A stretch of DNA of 64,000 nucleotides. Origin: Geosporobacter subterraneus DSM 17957 (GTDB lineage: Bacteria; Bacillota; Clostridia; Peptostreptococcales; Thermotaleaceae). This document shows, piece after piece, positions 27,982-36,817 of this stretch; positions within the stretch are counted from its first letter, which is position 1, and the number at the start of each line of letters is the position of its first letter. The notes under the pieces are model-generated. The model had not been told where the DNA came from, did no database searches, and worked only from the letters and a program-made list of their open reading frames with translations. The stretch covers positions 1 to 64,000 of the forward strand of contig NZ_FQZV01000021.1 in the NCBI RefSeq assembly GCF_900142145.1, in the 5' to 3' direction. Made by a program: the position numbers and the translations under genes.

Positions 27982-29664
27982 TTGGTATTGGATATTATCG
28001 TACAGCTAGCCAATAAGGTTTCCATGATTTTGGTCATTGCTTTTTTGCTTTCTAAAATCAAACTCTTCAAAAACATACTGCTGAAAAATAGTCTTAGTTC
28101 AAAAGATAAGTTTTTTTTGACTATTATTTTTTCAATATTCGGTATTATTGGGGCCTATTACGGCATACCTATTAAAAATGCCATTGCCAACAGCAGTATT
28201 ACCGGCGTGGTGGCCGGAGGGCTGCTTGGAGGAGCAGAAGTCGGTATCGGAACCAGTTTAGTGGTAGCCCTCTACCGCCTGTATATGGGGGGATATGTTG
28301 CGCCTGCCAGTGCTTTAACAACTATTGCGGCGGGAACTTTGAGTGGAATGCTGAATCCCCACTTCCTAAAAATGAAAAATAAAGGAACCTATGCTTTTGT
28401 GGTTGCATTGGTCTGTCAGATTTTTTTATTCCTAATGATCCTTCTATTGGCAAAGCCCTTTGAAGCCGCAAAAGAACTGGTTTCCATCATTGCATTTCCG
28501 ATGATTGCTGTAAATTCCTTTGGTGTAGCTATTTTCATATCTATTTTGGATAATATTTTTCATGAGCAGGATAAGGTGGGAGCCTCCACGGCCCAGCTGG
28601 CTCTTGATATTGCCAATAAGACACTCCCTTACTTAAGACATGGCTTGGATTTTGACAATGCACAAAAGGCAGTGGAGATTATTTATCATATGGTGAATCA
28701 TGTTTCAGCTGTGGCGATGACAAGGGGGGAAGTGATTTTAGCCCATATAGGAACTGGAGTGGATCATCACAGCCCTAAGGATAAGATTATGAACAGAAGT
28801 ACCAAGCAAGTATTGAGTACAGGGGAATATACCATATCGCAAACCAGGGAAGAGATAGGGTGTCGAAGAGAAGCCTGTGAATTGATGGCAGCCATTACGG
28901 TTCCTCTTAGAATGAATGATCAAGTAGCAGGAACCTTGTTATTGTATAAGGACCGGGAGAATAGTATAAACTCGGTGGACATACAGCTTGCTTTAGGACT
29001 GGCACAATTATTTTCAACGCAACTGGAAATAAGCGAGGCTGAAAACAAGGAGAGGCTTTTAGAAAGGGCTGAGCTAAGGGCTTTGCAAGCGCAAGTCAAT
29101 CCTCACTTTCTGTTTAATGCATTAAATACCATTGTTTCTTATACTAGAACAGATGCAGATATTGCAAGAAAACTATTAATCCATCTGGGAAATTATTTTC
29201 GCAATAATCTGCAGAAGGTAGAGGATTTTATTGATTTTCACTCCGAGATCAAAAACATTCAATCCTATCTTGCCATTGAAGAAGCCCGTTTTGGTCACAA
29301 GATGAAGGTTATCTATCACATAGAAGATCATATAAACTGCCAGCTGCCGCCCTTAATCATTCAACCGATTGTAGAAAATGCAGTAAAGCACGGACTACTG
29401 CCAAAGAAAACCGGCGGTACGATCACTATAAATGCGAAAAAGGATAAATCAGAAACGATCATTACTATAACCGATGATGGTATAGGGATGAGTGCTGAAA
29501 AGATTAAATCTGTGCTCAATCATCCGGCTGCTCATCAAAGGATAGGCATGAGAAATGTAGACAAAAGACTTAGGGGAATTTACGGGGAAAGGTCGGGCTT
29601 AATCATAGAAAGTGAGCCTCAAAAAGGTACGAAAGTAACCATTCGTATACCAACAGCACTGTAG
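27982..29664 (+). CDS. lytS: LytS-type sensor histidine kinase
   Basis: About 560 residues. The N-terminal LytS membrane domain has five to six helices (about 1-170, with the family motif IGAYYGIPIKNAIANSS). A GAF domain follows (about 190-345), then the His_kinase domain with the phospho-acceptor His375 in QAQVNPHFLFNALN, and an ATPase domain with IVENAVKHGL and DDGIGMS. A TTG start at 27982 lies 8 bases after AGGGG; the GTG at 27973 is too close to its site. It is directly followed by the cognate regulator gene, which is frameshifted. In other bacteria the pair senses envelope state or pyruvate. Confidence 0.93.
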   Translation: MVLDIIVQLANKVSMILVIAFLLSKIKLFKNILLKNSLSSKDKFFLTIIFSIFGIIGAYYGIPIKNAIANSSITGVVAGGLLGGAEVGIGTSLVVALYRLYMGGYVAPASALTTIAAGTLSGMLNPHFLKMKNKGTYAFVVALVCQIFLFLMILLLAKPFEAAKELVSIIAFPMIAVNSFGVAIFISILDNIFHEQDKVGASTAQLALDIANKTLPYLRHGLDFDNAQKAVEIIYHMVNHVSAVAMTRGEVILAHIGTGVDHHSPKDKIMNRSTKQVLSTGEYTISQTREEIGCRREACELMAAITVPLRMNDQVAGTLLLYKDRENSINSVDIQLALGLAQLFSTQLEISEAENKERLLERAELRALQAQVNPHFLFNALNTIVSYTRTDADIARKLLIHLGNYFRNNLQKVEDFIDFHSEIKNIQSYLAIEEARFGHKMKVIYHIEDHINCQLPPLIIQPIVENAVKHGLLPKKTGGTITINAKKDKSETIITITDDGIGMSAEKIKSVLNHPAAHQRIGMRNVDKRLRGIYGERSGLIIESEPQKGTKVTIRIPTAL

Positions 29665-29679
29665 AGGGGAGGAGAAACA

Positions 29680-30434
29680 ATGCGAGTTGTTATCATTGAT
29701 GATGAAGTTCCAGCCTTACGGGAATTGCGATTTCTTCTGGAAAAGTATGAGGATATAGAAGTTGTGGGAGAAGGCTATGACGGTGAGGATCTGGAGGGTC
29801 TTGTAGAAGCACTGAAGCCCGATGCAGTTTTTCTGGATATTCATATGGCAAACCTGGATGGGGTTGCTGCAGCTTTTCGTTTTCTTCGGAGAAAAGAACC
29901 TCTTTTTTTGTATTTGCAACGGGCTATGATGAATATGCGGTTCAAGCCTTTGAAGCAAATGCAGTGGACTATATATTGAAACCCTTTAGTGAGGAACGGT
30001 TGGACATAACGATACAAAGACTTCGAAAAGGCTGCACACACAAGCTGGCTTCCTATGATTACAATCAGGAAAAAATGTTGGATTGTTTTGTGAATTTAAA
30101 GCTCATGGATAAAATTGCCGTATGGGATCAGGAGAAGATTAAAATTATTGATTTTCAAGAGATATTGTATGTAACGGTTGAGGGGCGTCAGAGCGTTATT
30201 ATAACAGAATTTGGCCGGTTTTTTGTCCATTTGAATCTGAAAGAACTGGAGGTTAAACTGCCCAAAGAAAAGTTTTTCAGGACTCACCGGGCATTTATCA
30301 TAAATCTTGAAAACATTGATGAAATAAGCCTATGGTTTAACAATACTTTTGTTGTTCGGATGAAAAACTGCAGGGATGAGATCCCTGTCAGCAGAACCTT
30401 TGTAAAAGAGTTTCGAAATGCTATTGGTTTATAG
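29680..30434 (+). pseudogene. lytT: LytT/LytR-type response regulator, frameshifted in a T7 tract
   Basis: Two overlapping frames make one LytTR regulator of about 250 residues. The first (29680-29979) has the receiver domain with acidic pair IIDDE and phospho-acceptor FLDIHM. Reading then leaves the frame at TTTTTTT (29903-29909). One more T would restore FVFATGYDEYAVQAFEANAVDYILKPF, which holds the receiver Thr and Lys. The second frame carries the LytTR DNA-binding domain (about 30100-30430, FFRTHRAFIINLENI). It starts 15 bp after lytS. It could be a true mutation, phase variation, or a sequence error in the homopolymer. Confidence 0.88.
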
Positions 30435-30560
30435 GCTGTTGAAAGCTATGCAGCTTATAATGCCAGTGATGATTATTTTTTTGCGTTTCATTCTTTAACC
30501 TGCATGTTTTTTATCTTCTGAGGTAAAATAAAGCAAAGACATCGGAAAGGAGATAAAAAT

Positions 30561-30770
30561 ATGTTAGCTGTTTTGCAAGAAATGCAAGATAATACGGCGG
30601 TCATTCTTACAGAGCGGAATTACAAAGTGGTGGTACCTGCTGAAATGATTCCTGCAGGAGCCCAGGTAGGCGATAAGATATATTTAGAATTGAGAACGGA
30701 GATGAACAGCCAAGCTGTGGGAGAGAGAATGGATGCCTTGGAGAATGAATATCTGCAGACCTTTTTCTAG
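30561..30770 (+). CDS. Small DUF3006-like protein
   Basis: The 69-residue protein starts with a short beta-rich part (AVLQEMQDNTAVILTERNYKVVVP, about 2-27) and PAGAQVGDKIYLEL. This resembles DUF3006, a small fold often found beside secreted hydrolases. It has no signal peptide or metal motif. Strong site AAAGGAG precedes the ATG. It stands alone downstream of lytST and before a structured RNA candidate. Function unknown. Confidence 0.6.
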   Translation: MLAVLQEMQDNTAVILTERNYKVVVPAEMIPAGAQVGDKIYLELRTEMNSQAVGERMDALENEYLQTFF

Positions 30771-30805
30771 CAGAGTAGGATTAGGTTTTTATAGAATATA
30801 AGGCT

Positions 30806-30940
30806 AAAAACTTTTATCAGCATTCCGAGAGGGAGTCTTTATAAGTCCGATGAATGCAAAGACATCAAAAACTGTTTTCATGCATTCCTTAAATAAGGCT
30901 TATAAAAATACATCTTGGGGAGTGCTGGTAAAAGTTTTTT
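30806..30940. ncRNA. Rod-shaped structured RNA candidate
   Basis: A 135-nt stretch folds on itself over its full length. The ends 30806-30826 pair with 30919-30939 (about 21 bp, two G-U pairs). TTTATAAGTC at 30838-30847 pairs with 30897-30906, and GAATGCA at 30852-30858 pairs with 30881-30887. A symmetric bubble of about 11 nt on each side separates the first two helices, and a T6 tract ends the 3' arm. This outline recalls 6S RNA but is shorter than typical. Either strand could be the transcript; plus is favoured by the T-tract. Confidence 0.5.
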
Positions 30941-31044
30941 ATTTGCTTGTTAGACTGGATAAGGATTGTTTTTTCTGGAAATATTTATTACAATAGTAAT
31001 TGAATCACTAGGAAGGATAAAGCTTTACTGTAAGGAGGTAAATT

Positions 31045-31539
31045 ATGGCTAGCAGTTGTTCATTTGATGTAGTATCAGAAGTAAACTTTCAGGAAGTAGA
31101 CAATGCAGTAAACCAAGCAAAAAAGGAATTGGCTCAAAGATATGATTTCAAGGGAAGCAAGGCAACAATAGATCTGGATAAGGAAGAGATCAAAATAACT
31201 GCTGAAGATGATTTTCGTATTAAAAACATTGTGGACATCCTGCAGACGAAACTTGTCAAACGAAATGTTCCCCTTAAATCCCTGGATTACGGAAAAATCG
31301 AACCGGCTGGCGGCAGTATGGCAAGACAAATCATTAAAATACAAAGAGGAATATCCAAGGAAAAGGGTAAGGAGATCGTGGCAGCTATAAAGAATTCTAA
31401 GCTAAAGGTACAGGCACAGATCATGGATGATCAGGTAAGGGTTACCGGAAAAGATAAGGATGTTCTTCAGGAAGTTATCCAGATGTTAAAATTAAAAGAT
31501 TTTGGTGTAGAACTCCAATTTACAAATTATAGATCTTAA
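31045..31539 (+). CDS. YajQ-family nucleotide-binding protein
   Basis: The 164 residues match YajQ along the whole length: SSFDVVSEV at the start (here with SCSFDVVS), the [14 protein letters not shown] segment, and the [11 protein letters not shown] end. Two ferredoxin-like domains are expected. Members bind nucleotides, and in Xanthomonas a homologue is a c-di-GMP effector that works with a transcription regulator. Whether that applies here is not known. ATG follows AAGGAGG. A strong terminator follows. Confidence 0.95.
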   Translation: MASSCSFDVVSEVNFQEVDNAVNQAKKELAQRYDFKGSKATIDLDKEEIKITAEDDFRIKNIVDILQTKLVKRNVPLKSLDYGKIEPAGGSMARQIIKIQRGISKEKGKEIVAAIKNSKLKVQAQIMDDQVRVTGKDKDVLQEVIQMLKLKDFGVELQFTNYRS

Positions 31540-31546
31540 TGTCCTT

Positions 31547-31575
31547 AAAGTTCCTATGGAATAGGAACTTTTTTT
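31547..31575 (+). terminator. Terminator of yajQ
   Basis: The 11-bp stem AAAGTTCCTAT with ATAGGAACTTT has a T-run. Confidence 0.92.
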
Positions 31576-31631
31576 GTAAACCTTTTGACCACAGGGTAAG
31601 TATATGTAAACTGATAAAGGGGATGATCAAT

Positions 31632-32552
31632 GTGGAAGGAGAGCATAAAAAAACTTACGGGTTGATGATAATGTCCACAATATTTTGGGCAGGAGCTTTT
31701 ATCGCTGGAAAAATTGGTGTTAAAGAGTTTCCTCCTTTTTCGCTGGCCTTTTTTAGATTTTTTTTTGCTACTATTGTAATTTTTGTGATTATGATTGGCT
31801 ATGAAAAAAAGGAGTGGCGCCTAAAGGGAAAGGACTGGGGTCCAATCATTCTATTAGGACTCATTGGCATGTTCGGTTATCATGTGCTTTTCTTTTCTGC
31901 GTTACAATATACTTCAGCAGTAAATTCCTCCATGATTGGTGCTACAAATCCCCTGATTACCAGCATACTGGCGGCCTTCTTTCTTAATGAGAGCTTTGGC
32001 GTGAAACGACTGGGAGCAGTTTTGATTGCTTTAGCCGGTGTAGTACTTACCATAACCAATGGTAATTTTACTGTATTAGCGGATTTCTCTTTCAATAAAG
32101 GAGATATTCTGATGCTTTTAGCTGTATTATGCTGGGCCGTATACTCGGTGATCAGCAGGAAGGTAATGCATCGCTATTCACCCTTGATTTTAACTTCCTA
32201 CAGTTTTTTAGTATGCCTAATACTGCTGTTTCCTTTCGTATTATTGGAAAGACCTTTAGTCTACTTGCCTGAAGTGACTTGGAAGGGTTGGAGTGCTGTT
32301 TTATATATGTCAATCTTTGCATCGGTGATTGGATATTTAGTACAGCAGATGTCTATCAAGGCTATTGGTGCCAGTAAAACAGCTGCCTTTATTAATCTGG
32401 TTCCAGTTTTTTCAATTATTCTCTCTGCACTTATTCTTCATGAAAAAATAACGATGTTTAAGCTGTTTAGTGCAGCTATCATTATCAGCGGAGTTTATTT
32501 GAATTCAAAAATGAAAAGTTTGTCCGAGGAATCATTGAAACAAAAAGGGTGA
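31632..32552 (+). CDS. EamA/DMT-family transporter
   Basis: This 306-residue permease has ten predicted membrane helices in two EamA repeats (about 8-140 and 155-295). Typical segments are FWAGAFIAGKIGV near the start and GASKTAAFINLVPVFSII...L.EKIT in the second half. Members export metabolites or amino acids; the substrate cannot be told. The start is probably the GTG at 31632, nine bases after AAAGGGG. An ATG at 31623 is too close to that site, and the frame up to 31539 overlaps the yajQ terminator. Confidence 0.88.
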   Translation: MEGEHKKTYGLMIMSTIFWAGAFIAGKIGVKEFPPFSLAFFRFFFATIVIFVIMIGYEKKEWRLKGKDWGPIILLGLIGMFGYHVLFFSALQYTSAVNSSMIGATNPLITSILAAFFLNESFGVKRLGAVLIALAGVVLTITNGNFTVLADFSFNKGDILMLLAVLCWAVYSVISRKVMHRYSPLILTSYSFLVCLILLFPFVLLERPLVYLPEVTWKGWSAVLYMSIFASVIGYLVQQMSIKAIGASKTAAFINLVPVFSIILSALILHEKITMFKLFSAAIIISGVYLNSKMKSLSEESLKQKG

Positions 32553-32587
32553 TTGTAAAATTTATCACAAAAACTCGAAAAATGGGG

Positions 32588-32593
32588 TATAAT
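32588..32593 (+). promoter_or_regulatory. -10 element upstream of the DUF1292 gene
   Basis: A perfect TATAAT sits about 150 bp upstream of the start codon. No clear -35 was found. The long leader (32594-32746) has only weak hairpins such as AAAATTGCGGTAATTTT. Confidence 0.4.
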
Positions 32594-32746
32594 AGAATAG
32601 CATACATTACCAAGCAGTACTTTTGAGCCATAGAGATAGACCCATAGTTATTTCATAAATGGCTTATAAAATTGCGGTAATTTTGAAATAATGTAAATAA
32701 AAATCAAATTAAACTGCTTTGGCAGTAGGGAAAGAGGATTAGAAAG

Positions 32747-32992
32747 ATGACAGATAAGCAGATAATAAGCTTTTTTGATGAAGATGGACAGAAAGTTGAT
32801 TTTGAATTGGTAGAGATCATCAATCTAGAAGACAACAAGTATGCTTTATTAGCGCCATTAGGAGAAGAAGATGACGCCTATGTTTATAAGATTGTAGAAG
32901 TGGATGGCAAAGAAGAATATGTAGTTGTTGAGGATGACGATGAATTTGAACGAGTCTTAGAGGAATATGATTCCTACTTTGATGTTGATTAG
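32747..32992 (+). CDS. DUF1292 protein
   Basis: This 81-residue, strongly acidic protein belongs to DUF1292 (YrzB-like): ISFFDEDGQKVDFELVEII, then YALLAPLGEEDDAYVYKI and a VEDDDEFERV tail. In many Firmicutes it lies beside yrzL and ruvX; here those are absent and another small gene follows by 11 bp. ATG follows AAAGAGG. Function unknown. Confidence 0.88.
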   Translation: MTDKQIISFFDEDGQKVDFELVEIINLEDNKYALLAPLGEEDDAYVYKIVEVDGKEEYVVVEDDDEFERVLEEYDSYFDVD

Positions 32993-33003
32993 GGGGAAAT
33001 AAC

Positions 33004-33414
33004 ATGGAACCGATGGTGGTCATGCTAATGGAAAAGGAACAGGACACAGGTTATCTGACAAAAGAAATCGGCAGTTATAGGATCATGGAAGGCGGACAGT
33101 ATATTGATTCCATCTATCTTACAGACCAGGAGGGTGAAAGAACAGTACATCTTCGCCTAACTACAGATAGAGACTTGGAAGATTGGGAATATGAAGCAGT
33201 TTTTGATTACTACGATACAGAAGTTTTTGGTCAGGAAATCCGTTCAATCGTAGAAGTAGAAGAAGAATTTAATCCTGTTTGGGAGATTGCCTTTCCTTTT
33301 ACCGATTCTCGGGAAGGTATGGAAACAATGCTGGAAAGGATTTTGACAATACATAAAACAGAATTAAACAGTACCTATGAAGAAATTCAAGATAAGAAGG
33401 AAGAGTATGAATAA
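33004..33414 (+). CDS. Conserved hypothetical protein (possibly DUF6762)
   Basis: The 136-residue acidic protein begins MVVMLMEKEQDTGYLTKEIGSYRI and contains alternating beta-like segments and a helical C-terminus (about 105-130). I recall a similar clostridial family, DUF6762, but this is from memory. It has no signal peptide or catalytic motif. It lies 11 bp after the DUF1292 gene with its own GGGGGAA site, so the two are likely co-expressed. Confidence 0.7.
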   Translation: MEPMVVMLMEKEQDTGYLTKEIGSYRIMEGGQYIDSIYLTDQEGERTVHLRLTTDRDLEDWEYEAVFDYYDTEVFGQEIRSIVEVEEEFNPVWEIAFPFTDSREGMETMLERILTIHKTELNSTYEEIQDKKEEYE

Positions 33415-33471
33415 AGCCTTAGAGGGATACCACTAGGGCTTTCCTTAATGAACCGACAAAGGAGTTTTTTT

Positions 33472-34518
33472 ATGATGCAGCATAAAGAATTGAAAAGCTG
33501 TACACTAGAGGAATTAGAGCTTTTTTTCAAAGAAATTGGAGAGCCGGCCTATCGTGCGAAACAGGTTTTTCAGTGGATTCATAAAGGCGTCCGGTCCTTT
33601 GACGAGATGACGAATTTATCGAAGGCTTTAAGGCAGAAGCTTGAGGGAAAAGCTTATTTAGGTCAGATGCATATAGCAGATAAGCTGGTTTCAACGGTAG
33701 ATGGCACGAGAAAATATCTTATGGAATTGCAGGATAAAAACATCATTGAATGTGTGCTGATGCGTTATGATTATGGAAATACCCTCTGTGTGTCCTGCCA
33801 GGTAGGCTGCAGAATGGGCTGCAGCTTTTGTGCATCTACCCTGGAAGGCGTTATTCGGAATTTAAGTGCCGGGGAAATACTGGATCAGGTTTTAATAGTG
33901 CAAAAAGATTTGGGAGACCGGATTTCGAATATCGTACTGATGGGAAGTGGAGAACCTTTTGATAACTTCCAGGAAGTAATGAAATTTTTAGACATTATTA
34001 ATCATCCGGAGGGACTGAATATTAGCCTAAGAAATATTACCATCTCGACCTGCGGTCTTGTACCTCAAATTAAGGTGCTAGCCGATCAAAAGCCACAGGT
34101 TACCTTAGCCATATCCCTTCATGCATCCAATGATGAGCTGAGAAGTCAGATGATGCCTGTAAATAAGCGGTATCCGCTCCAAGAGCTTATAAAGGCCTGC
34201 CGGTATTATATTGAAAAAACTAATAAAAGAATAACCTTTGAATATGCACTGATCCAAAATGTCAATGATACGGAACATCATGCCAGAGAACTGGGTGAGC
34301 TATTAAAATCCTTGATTTGTCATGTAAACCTTATTCCCTTAAATAAGGTCAGTGAAAGGGAATATACAGCGCCCAATAAAGAAGGAATAAAGAAATTTCA
34401 ACAAATTCTAAAGCAAAAAGGAATTGAGGCAACGATCCGCAGGGAGCTGGGCAGCGATATTAATGCGGCCTGTGGACAGCTAAGGAGAAGATACCTAAAA
34501 GAACAGAGAGAGTGTTAA
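33472..34518 (+). CDS. rlmN: Dual-specificity RNA methyltransferase RlmN
   Basis: RlmN is a radical SAM enzyme that methylates C2 of A2503 in 23S rRNA and A37 in tRNAs. The 4Fe-4S cysteines are Cys113, Cys117 and Cys120 ([11 protein letters not shown]). The methyl-carrying Cys is in the late segment [20 protein letters not shown] and ISTCGLVP motifs are present. The ATG at 33472 lies 7 bases after AAAGGAG; the frame is open to 33448 but that start lacks a site. It is 57 bp after the DUF6762-like gene. Confidence 0.96.
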   Translation: MMQHKELKSCTLEELELFFKEIGEPAYRAKQVFQWIHKGVRSFDEMTNLSKALRQKLEGKAYLGQMHIADKLVSTVDGTRKYLMELQDKNIIECVLMRYDYGNTLCVSCQVGCRMGCSFCASTLEGVIRNLSAGEILDQVLIVQKDLGDRISNIVLMGSGEPFDNFQEVMKFLDIINHPEGLNISLRNITISTCGLVPQIKVLADQKPQVTLAISLHASNDELRSQMMPVNKRYPLQELIKACRYYIEKTNKRITFEYALIQNVNDTEHHARELGELLKSLICHVNLIPLNKVSEREYTAPNKEGIKKFQQILKQKGIEATIRRELGSDINAACGQLRRRYLKEQREC

Positions 34519-34668
34519 AATCCTTTGGAATGGTGAGCAATTTTCCCTCATAGAATATTATGAAATGAGAAGGAGTTTTAAAAAAGTTGGCGAATATTGT
34601 AAGGAAAGAATATTTTGAATTCAATAAAAATTAAACATTGCTCAACAATTCCAAAGGAGGAGATTAAA

Positions 34669-35082
34669 ATGGTTAAGTTAATTACCGGAGGAAAAGGTAC
34701 CGGCAAGACAAAAAAAATGATAGACATGGCAAATCAGCTAGTGAACAACGGAAAAGGCAATGTAGTGTTCCTTGATGATGACAACCGCCATATGTATGAC
34801 CTCAAGCATGCGATTCGTTTTATCAGCCTGCATGAATATCCTGTAAACGATGAAAAGAGTTTTCTGGGATTTTTATGCGGCGTGATAGCAGAGGATCATG
34901 ATATTGAGGTCATTTTTATTGATGGTCTTTTAAAAATTGCCGATGTTTCCATTGATAATGTATCTAAAATCATTGATCAGATCGAAACGCTTTCCCAAAA
35001 TCATAGTGTTGATTTTGTTGTCTCCCTCCACTGCGAGCCTTCAAATCTGCCTCACGAATTGAAAGAATATGCGGTAGTATAA
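34669..35082 (+). CDS. Small P-loop NTPase
   Basis: The 137-residue protein has Walker A GGKGTGKT at residues 6-13 and a Walker B-like segment IEVIFIDGLLKI near residue 80. It ends with a short helical region. Similar small clostridial proteins are sometimes labelled PilT-like, but there is no pilus context here. The start is the ATG at 34669 behind AAAGGAGGAG; the longer frame from 34615 has no site. The partner is unknown. Confidence 0.75.
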   Translation: MVKLITGGKGTGKTKKMIDMANQLVNNGKGNVVFLDDDNRHMYDLKHAIRFISLHEYPVNDEKSFLGFLCGVIAEDHDIEVIFIDGLLKIADVSIDNVSKIIDQIETLSQNHSVDFVVSLHCEPSNLPHELKEYAVV

Positions 35083-35155
35083 AATAGGGCGAATAAGCCC
35101 TGTTTTTACGATTACAATAATGGATAAATCATGATCATGGAAGGAAGAAACACTA

Positions 35156-35509
35156 GTGAACAACAAGGAACAAACTTTACAAATTCATAGCGATTATCCT
35201 GCTAGAGTTCTAAGAGAGGATCAGGAAACTGGAGATATCGATCTGTTTATTGATCTATCCAACAGAAGTATCAATCTTAAGCTCATTTCCCTTGAGGCTT
35301 TAGGAATTTCAAGAATACAACTGCCTCAGGCACGAGGGATATTGATACGGTACTGCAAAAAGGCATACAATAAAAAGGCTACGATTCATTTTTTAAAGAA
35401 TATAGACTTGCATTCCCACATTATGAATTTTGAAATAAATATTTGTGACTTGAACATTTGCATTGAGGATACTGAGGATGCTGTGGAATTCATTTTGAAA
35501 GAAAAATAA
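35156..35509 (+). CDS. Hypothetical protein
   Basis: The 117 residues have no family that I recognise. The protein starts with GTG after GGAAGGAAG. It is soluble, with mixed charge. A middle part (SLEALGISRIQLPQARGILIRYC, about 45-67) may be a helix-strand unit, and the C-terminus is rich in Ile, Asp and Glu. It lies 73 bp after the P-loop gene. It could be a regulator of the neighbouring small proteins, but nothing proves it. Confidence 0.5.
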   Translation: MNNKEQTLQIHSDYPARVLREDQETGDIDLFIDLSNRSINLKLISLEALGISRIQLPQARGILIRYCKKAYNKKATIHFLKNIDLHSHIMNFEINICDLNICIEDTEDAVEFILKEK

Positions 35510-35572
35510 ACTCTAAATTCCTTCAAAAACTATGAAACATTTTGAGGAATAGGTTTAAATTTAGAGAACTGG

Positions 35573-35595
35573 GTTATACTAGAATCAAGTATAAC
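35573..35595 (+). repeat. Hairpin in the csp leader
   Basis: An 8-bp perfect stem, GTTATACT with AGTATAAC, has a 7-nt loop. It overlaps a possible -10 (TATACT). It may be a weak terminator of the previous gene or part of the cold-shock leader. Confidence 0.45.
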
Positions 35596-35641
35596 TTATT
35601 AACTACTATTTATTTTGAAAGGTATAGGAGGCATTTAAGCA

Positions 35642-35842
35642 ATGAAGGAAGGAACTGTAAAATGGTTTAATAATGAAAAAGGGTTTGGATTTATCGAAGT
35701 GCCCGGTGAACCCGATGTATTTGTACATTATACAGCAATAACAGGAGAAGGCTTTAAGAGCCTGGAAGAAGGTCAAAGAGTTCAATTTGAAATTATTAAA
35801 GGGGACCGAGGACCACAAGCCGCTAACGTAACAAGATTATAA
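35642..35842 (+). CDS. Cold shock protein, CspA family
   Basis: This 66-residue OB-fold nucleic acid chaperone has RNP1 (KGFGFI, 14-19) and RNP2 (VFVHY, 29-33) intact, and the length is standard. It binds single-stranded RNA/DNA and melts structures at low temperature. AGGAGG precedes the ATG by 10 bases, and a terminator follows closely. The roughly 60-nt leader contains a hairpin; whether it is a thermosensor is not shown. Confidence 0.96.
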   Translation: MKEGTVKWFNNEKGFGFIEVPGEPDVFVHYTAITGEGFKSLEEGQRVQFEIIKGDRGPQAANVTRL

Positions 35843-35850
35843 AATATCAA

Positions 35851-35885
35851 GAGTCTCTGCAGATGTGCTGTGGAGGCTTTTTTTC
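35851..35885 (+). terminator. Terminator of csp
   Basis: An 8-bp stem with two G-U pairs (CTCTGCAG with CTGTGGAG) is followed by GCTTTTTTT. Confidence 0.85.
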
Positions 35886-35952
35886 TTATAAAAAGGAATC
35901 TGGGCTTTTGTTGTAGAACTAAGGATTGAGAATAGGATTAGGGGGAGTTATA

Positions 35953-36780
35953 ATGTATAAACAGTGCTTTCAAAGAAAATCTGTACGCCAATATATGGAG
36001 GAGCCCTTAGCGGCAGAAATGCTGATGAAGGTAGATAGGATTGTAAAAAAAGTAGGACTTTTATATAACCATATCCCTATGAGAATAGAACTGGTAGAAA
36101 ATGGAGAAAAGATACATGCAGTTATGAGCGGCTTCCTAGGGAGTTATGGAAAAATAAAGGCGCCTCACTATCTTGCAGTAATTTCCGAAACGAAGGAAGG
36201 ATATCATGAGAACGTAGGGTTTGCTGTTGAAGAAGCAGTTTTGAAGCTGACAGAACTGGGAATTGGTACTTGCTGGATTGGAGGATTTTTTGATAGAAAA
36301 TTGATTCAGAATGTGGTAGAAATAAAAAAGGATGAAAAAGTTGTAGTGCTCGTTGCCTTTGGAAAGGAAAAAAGAGGAATATGGGGTGAAGGACTTCGTA
36401 CTTTTGCAGGATTTGCAAAACGGAAAAAAATAGAAGAGTTTGCATTTTGGAATGATTTGAATGGAAGTGTTGTAGAATATATGGAGAAGCATCCGGAGTG
36501 GAAGTCTATCATGGAAGCGGTCCGAGTGGCGCCTTCCGCAGTGAATCTTCAGCCCTGGCGGTTCATATTCAGGGAAGGCCGCATTGATATTTATGCCAAG
36601 TCCGGTGTTTCACCAAAAATTTCTGAAGACAGCTGCCTGTATCGTATTGATGTTGGGATTGCTATGCAGCATTTATCAATCGGTTGTCTGGAAGAGGGTA
36701 TTGAAGGTTTCTTTGAAAGATTAGCCTGCGAAGTGTTTCCGGGACATGTGTATATTAGCTCTTATGTGATAAGGAGATAA
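35953..36780 (+). CDS. Two-lobed nitroreductase-like protein
   Basis: The 275-residue protein has two degenerate nitroreductase halves. The first begins FQRKSVRQYMEEPL, and the second begins at about 185 with MEAVRVAPSAVNLQPWRFIF and DVGIAMQHLSIG. This pattern belongs to the TM1586-like nitroreductase family, in which a single chain folds like the usual dimer. FMN binding is likely, substrate unknown. The start is the ATG at 35953 after AGGGGGAG; the upstream ATG at 35926 has no site. Confidence 0.82.
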   Translation: MYKQCFQRKSVRQYMEEPLAAEMLMKVDRIVKKVGLLYNHIPMRIELVENGEKIHAVMSGFLGSYGKIKAPHYLAVISETKEGYHENVGFAVEEAVLKLTELGIGTCWIGGFFDRKLIQNVVEIKKDEKVVVLVAFGKEKRGIWGEGLRTFAGFAKRKKIEEFAFWNDLNGSVVEYMEKHPEWKSIMEAVRVAPSAVNLQPWRFIFREGRIDIYAKSGVSPKISEDSCLYRIDVGIAMQHLSIGCLEEGIEGFFERLACEVFPGHVYISSYVIRR

Positions 36781-36817
36781 TTTCGCAGAAAAAATCTTAA
36801 TAAATAAGGAGAAAAAA

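Noticed and set aside
36122-36512. Three overlapping minus-strand frames of 68-118 codons inside the nitroreductase-like gene
   Set aside because: They are Phe/Leu/Ser-rich shadows of an A-rich coding strand, without ribosome sites.
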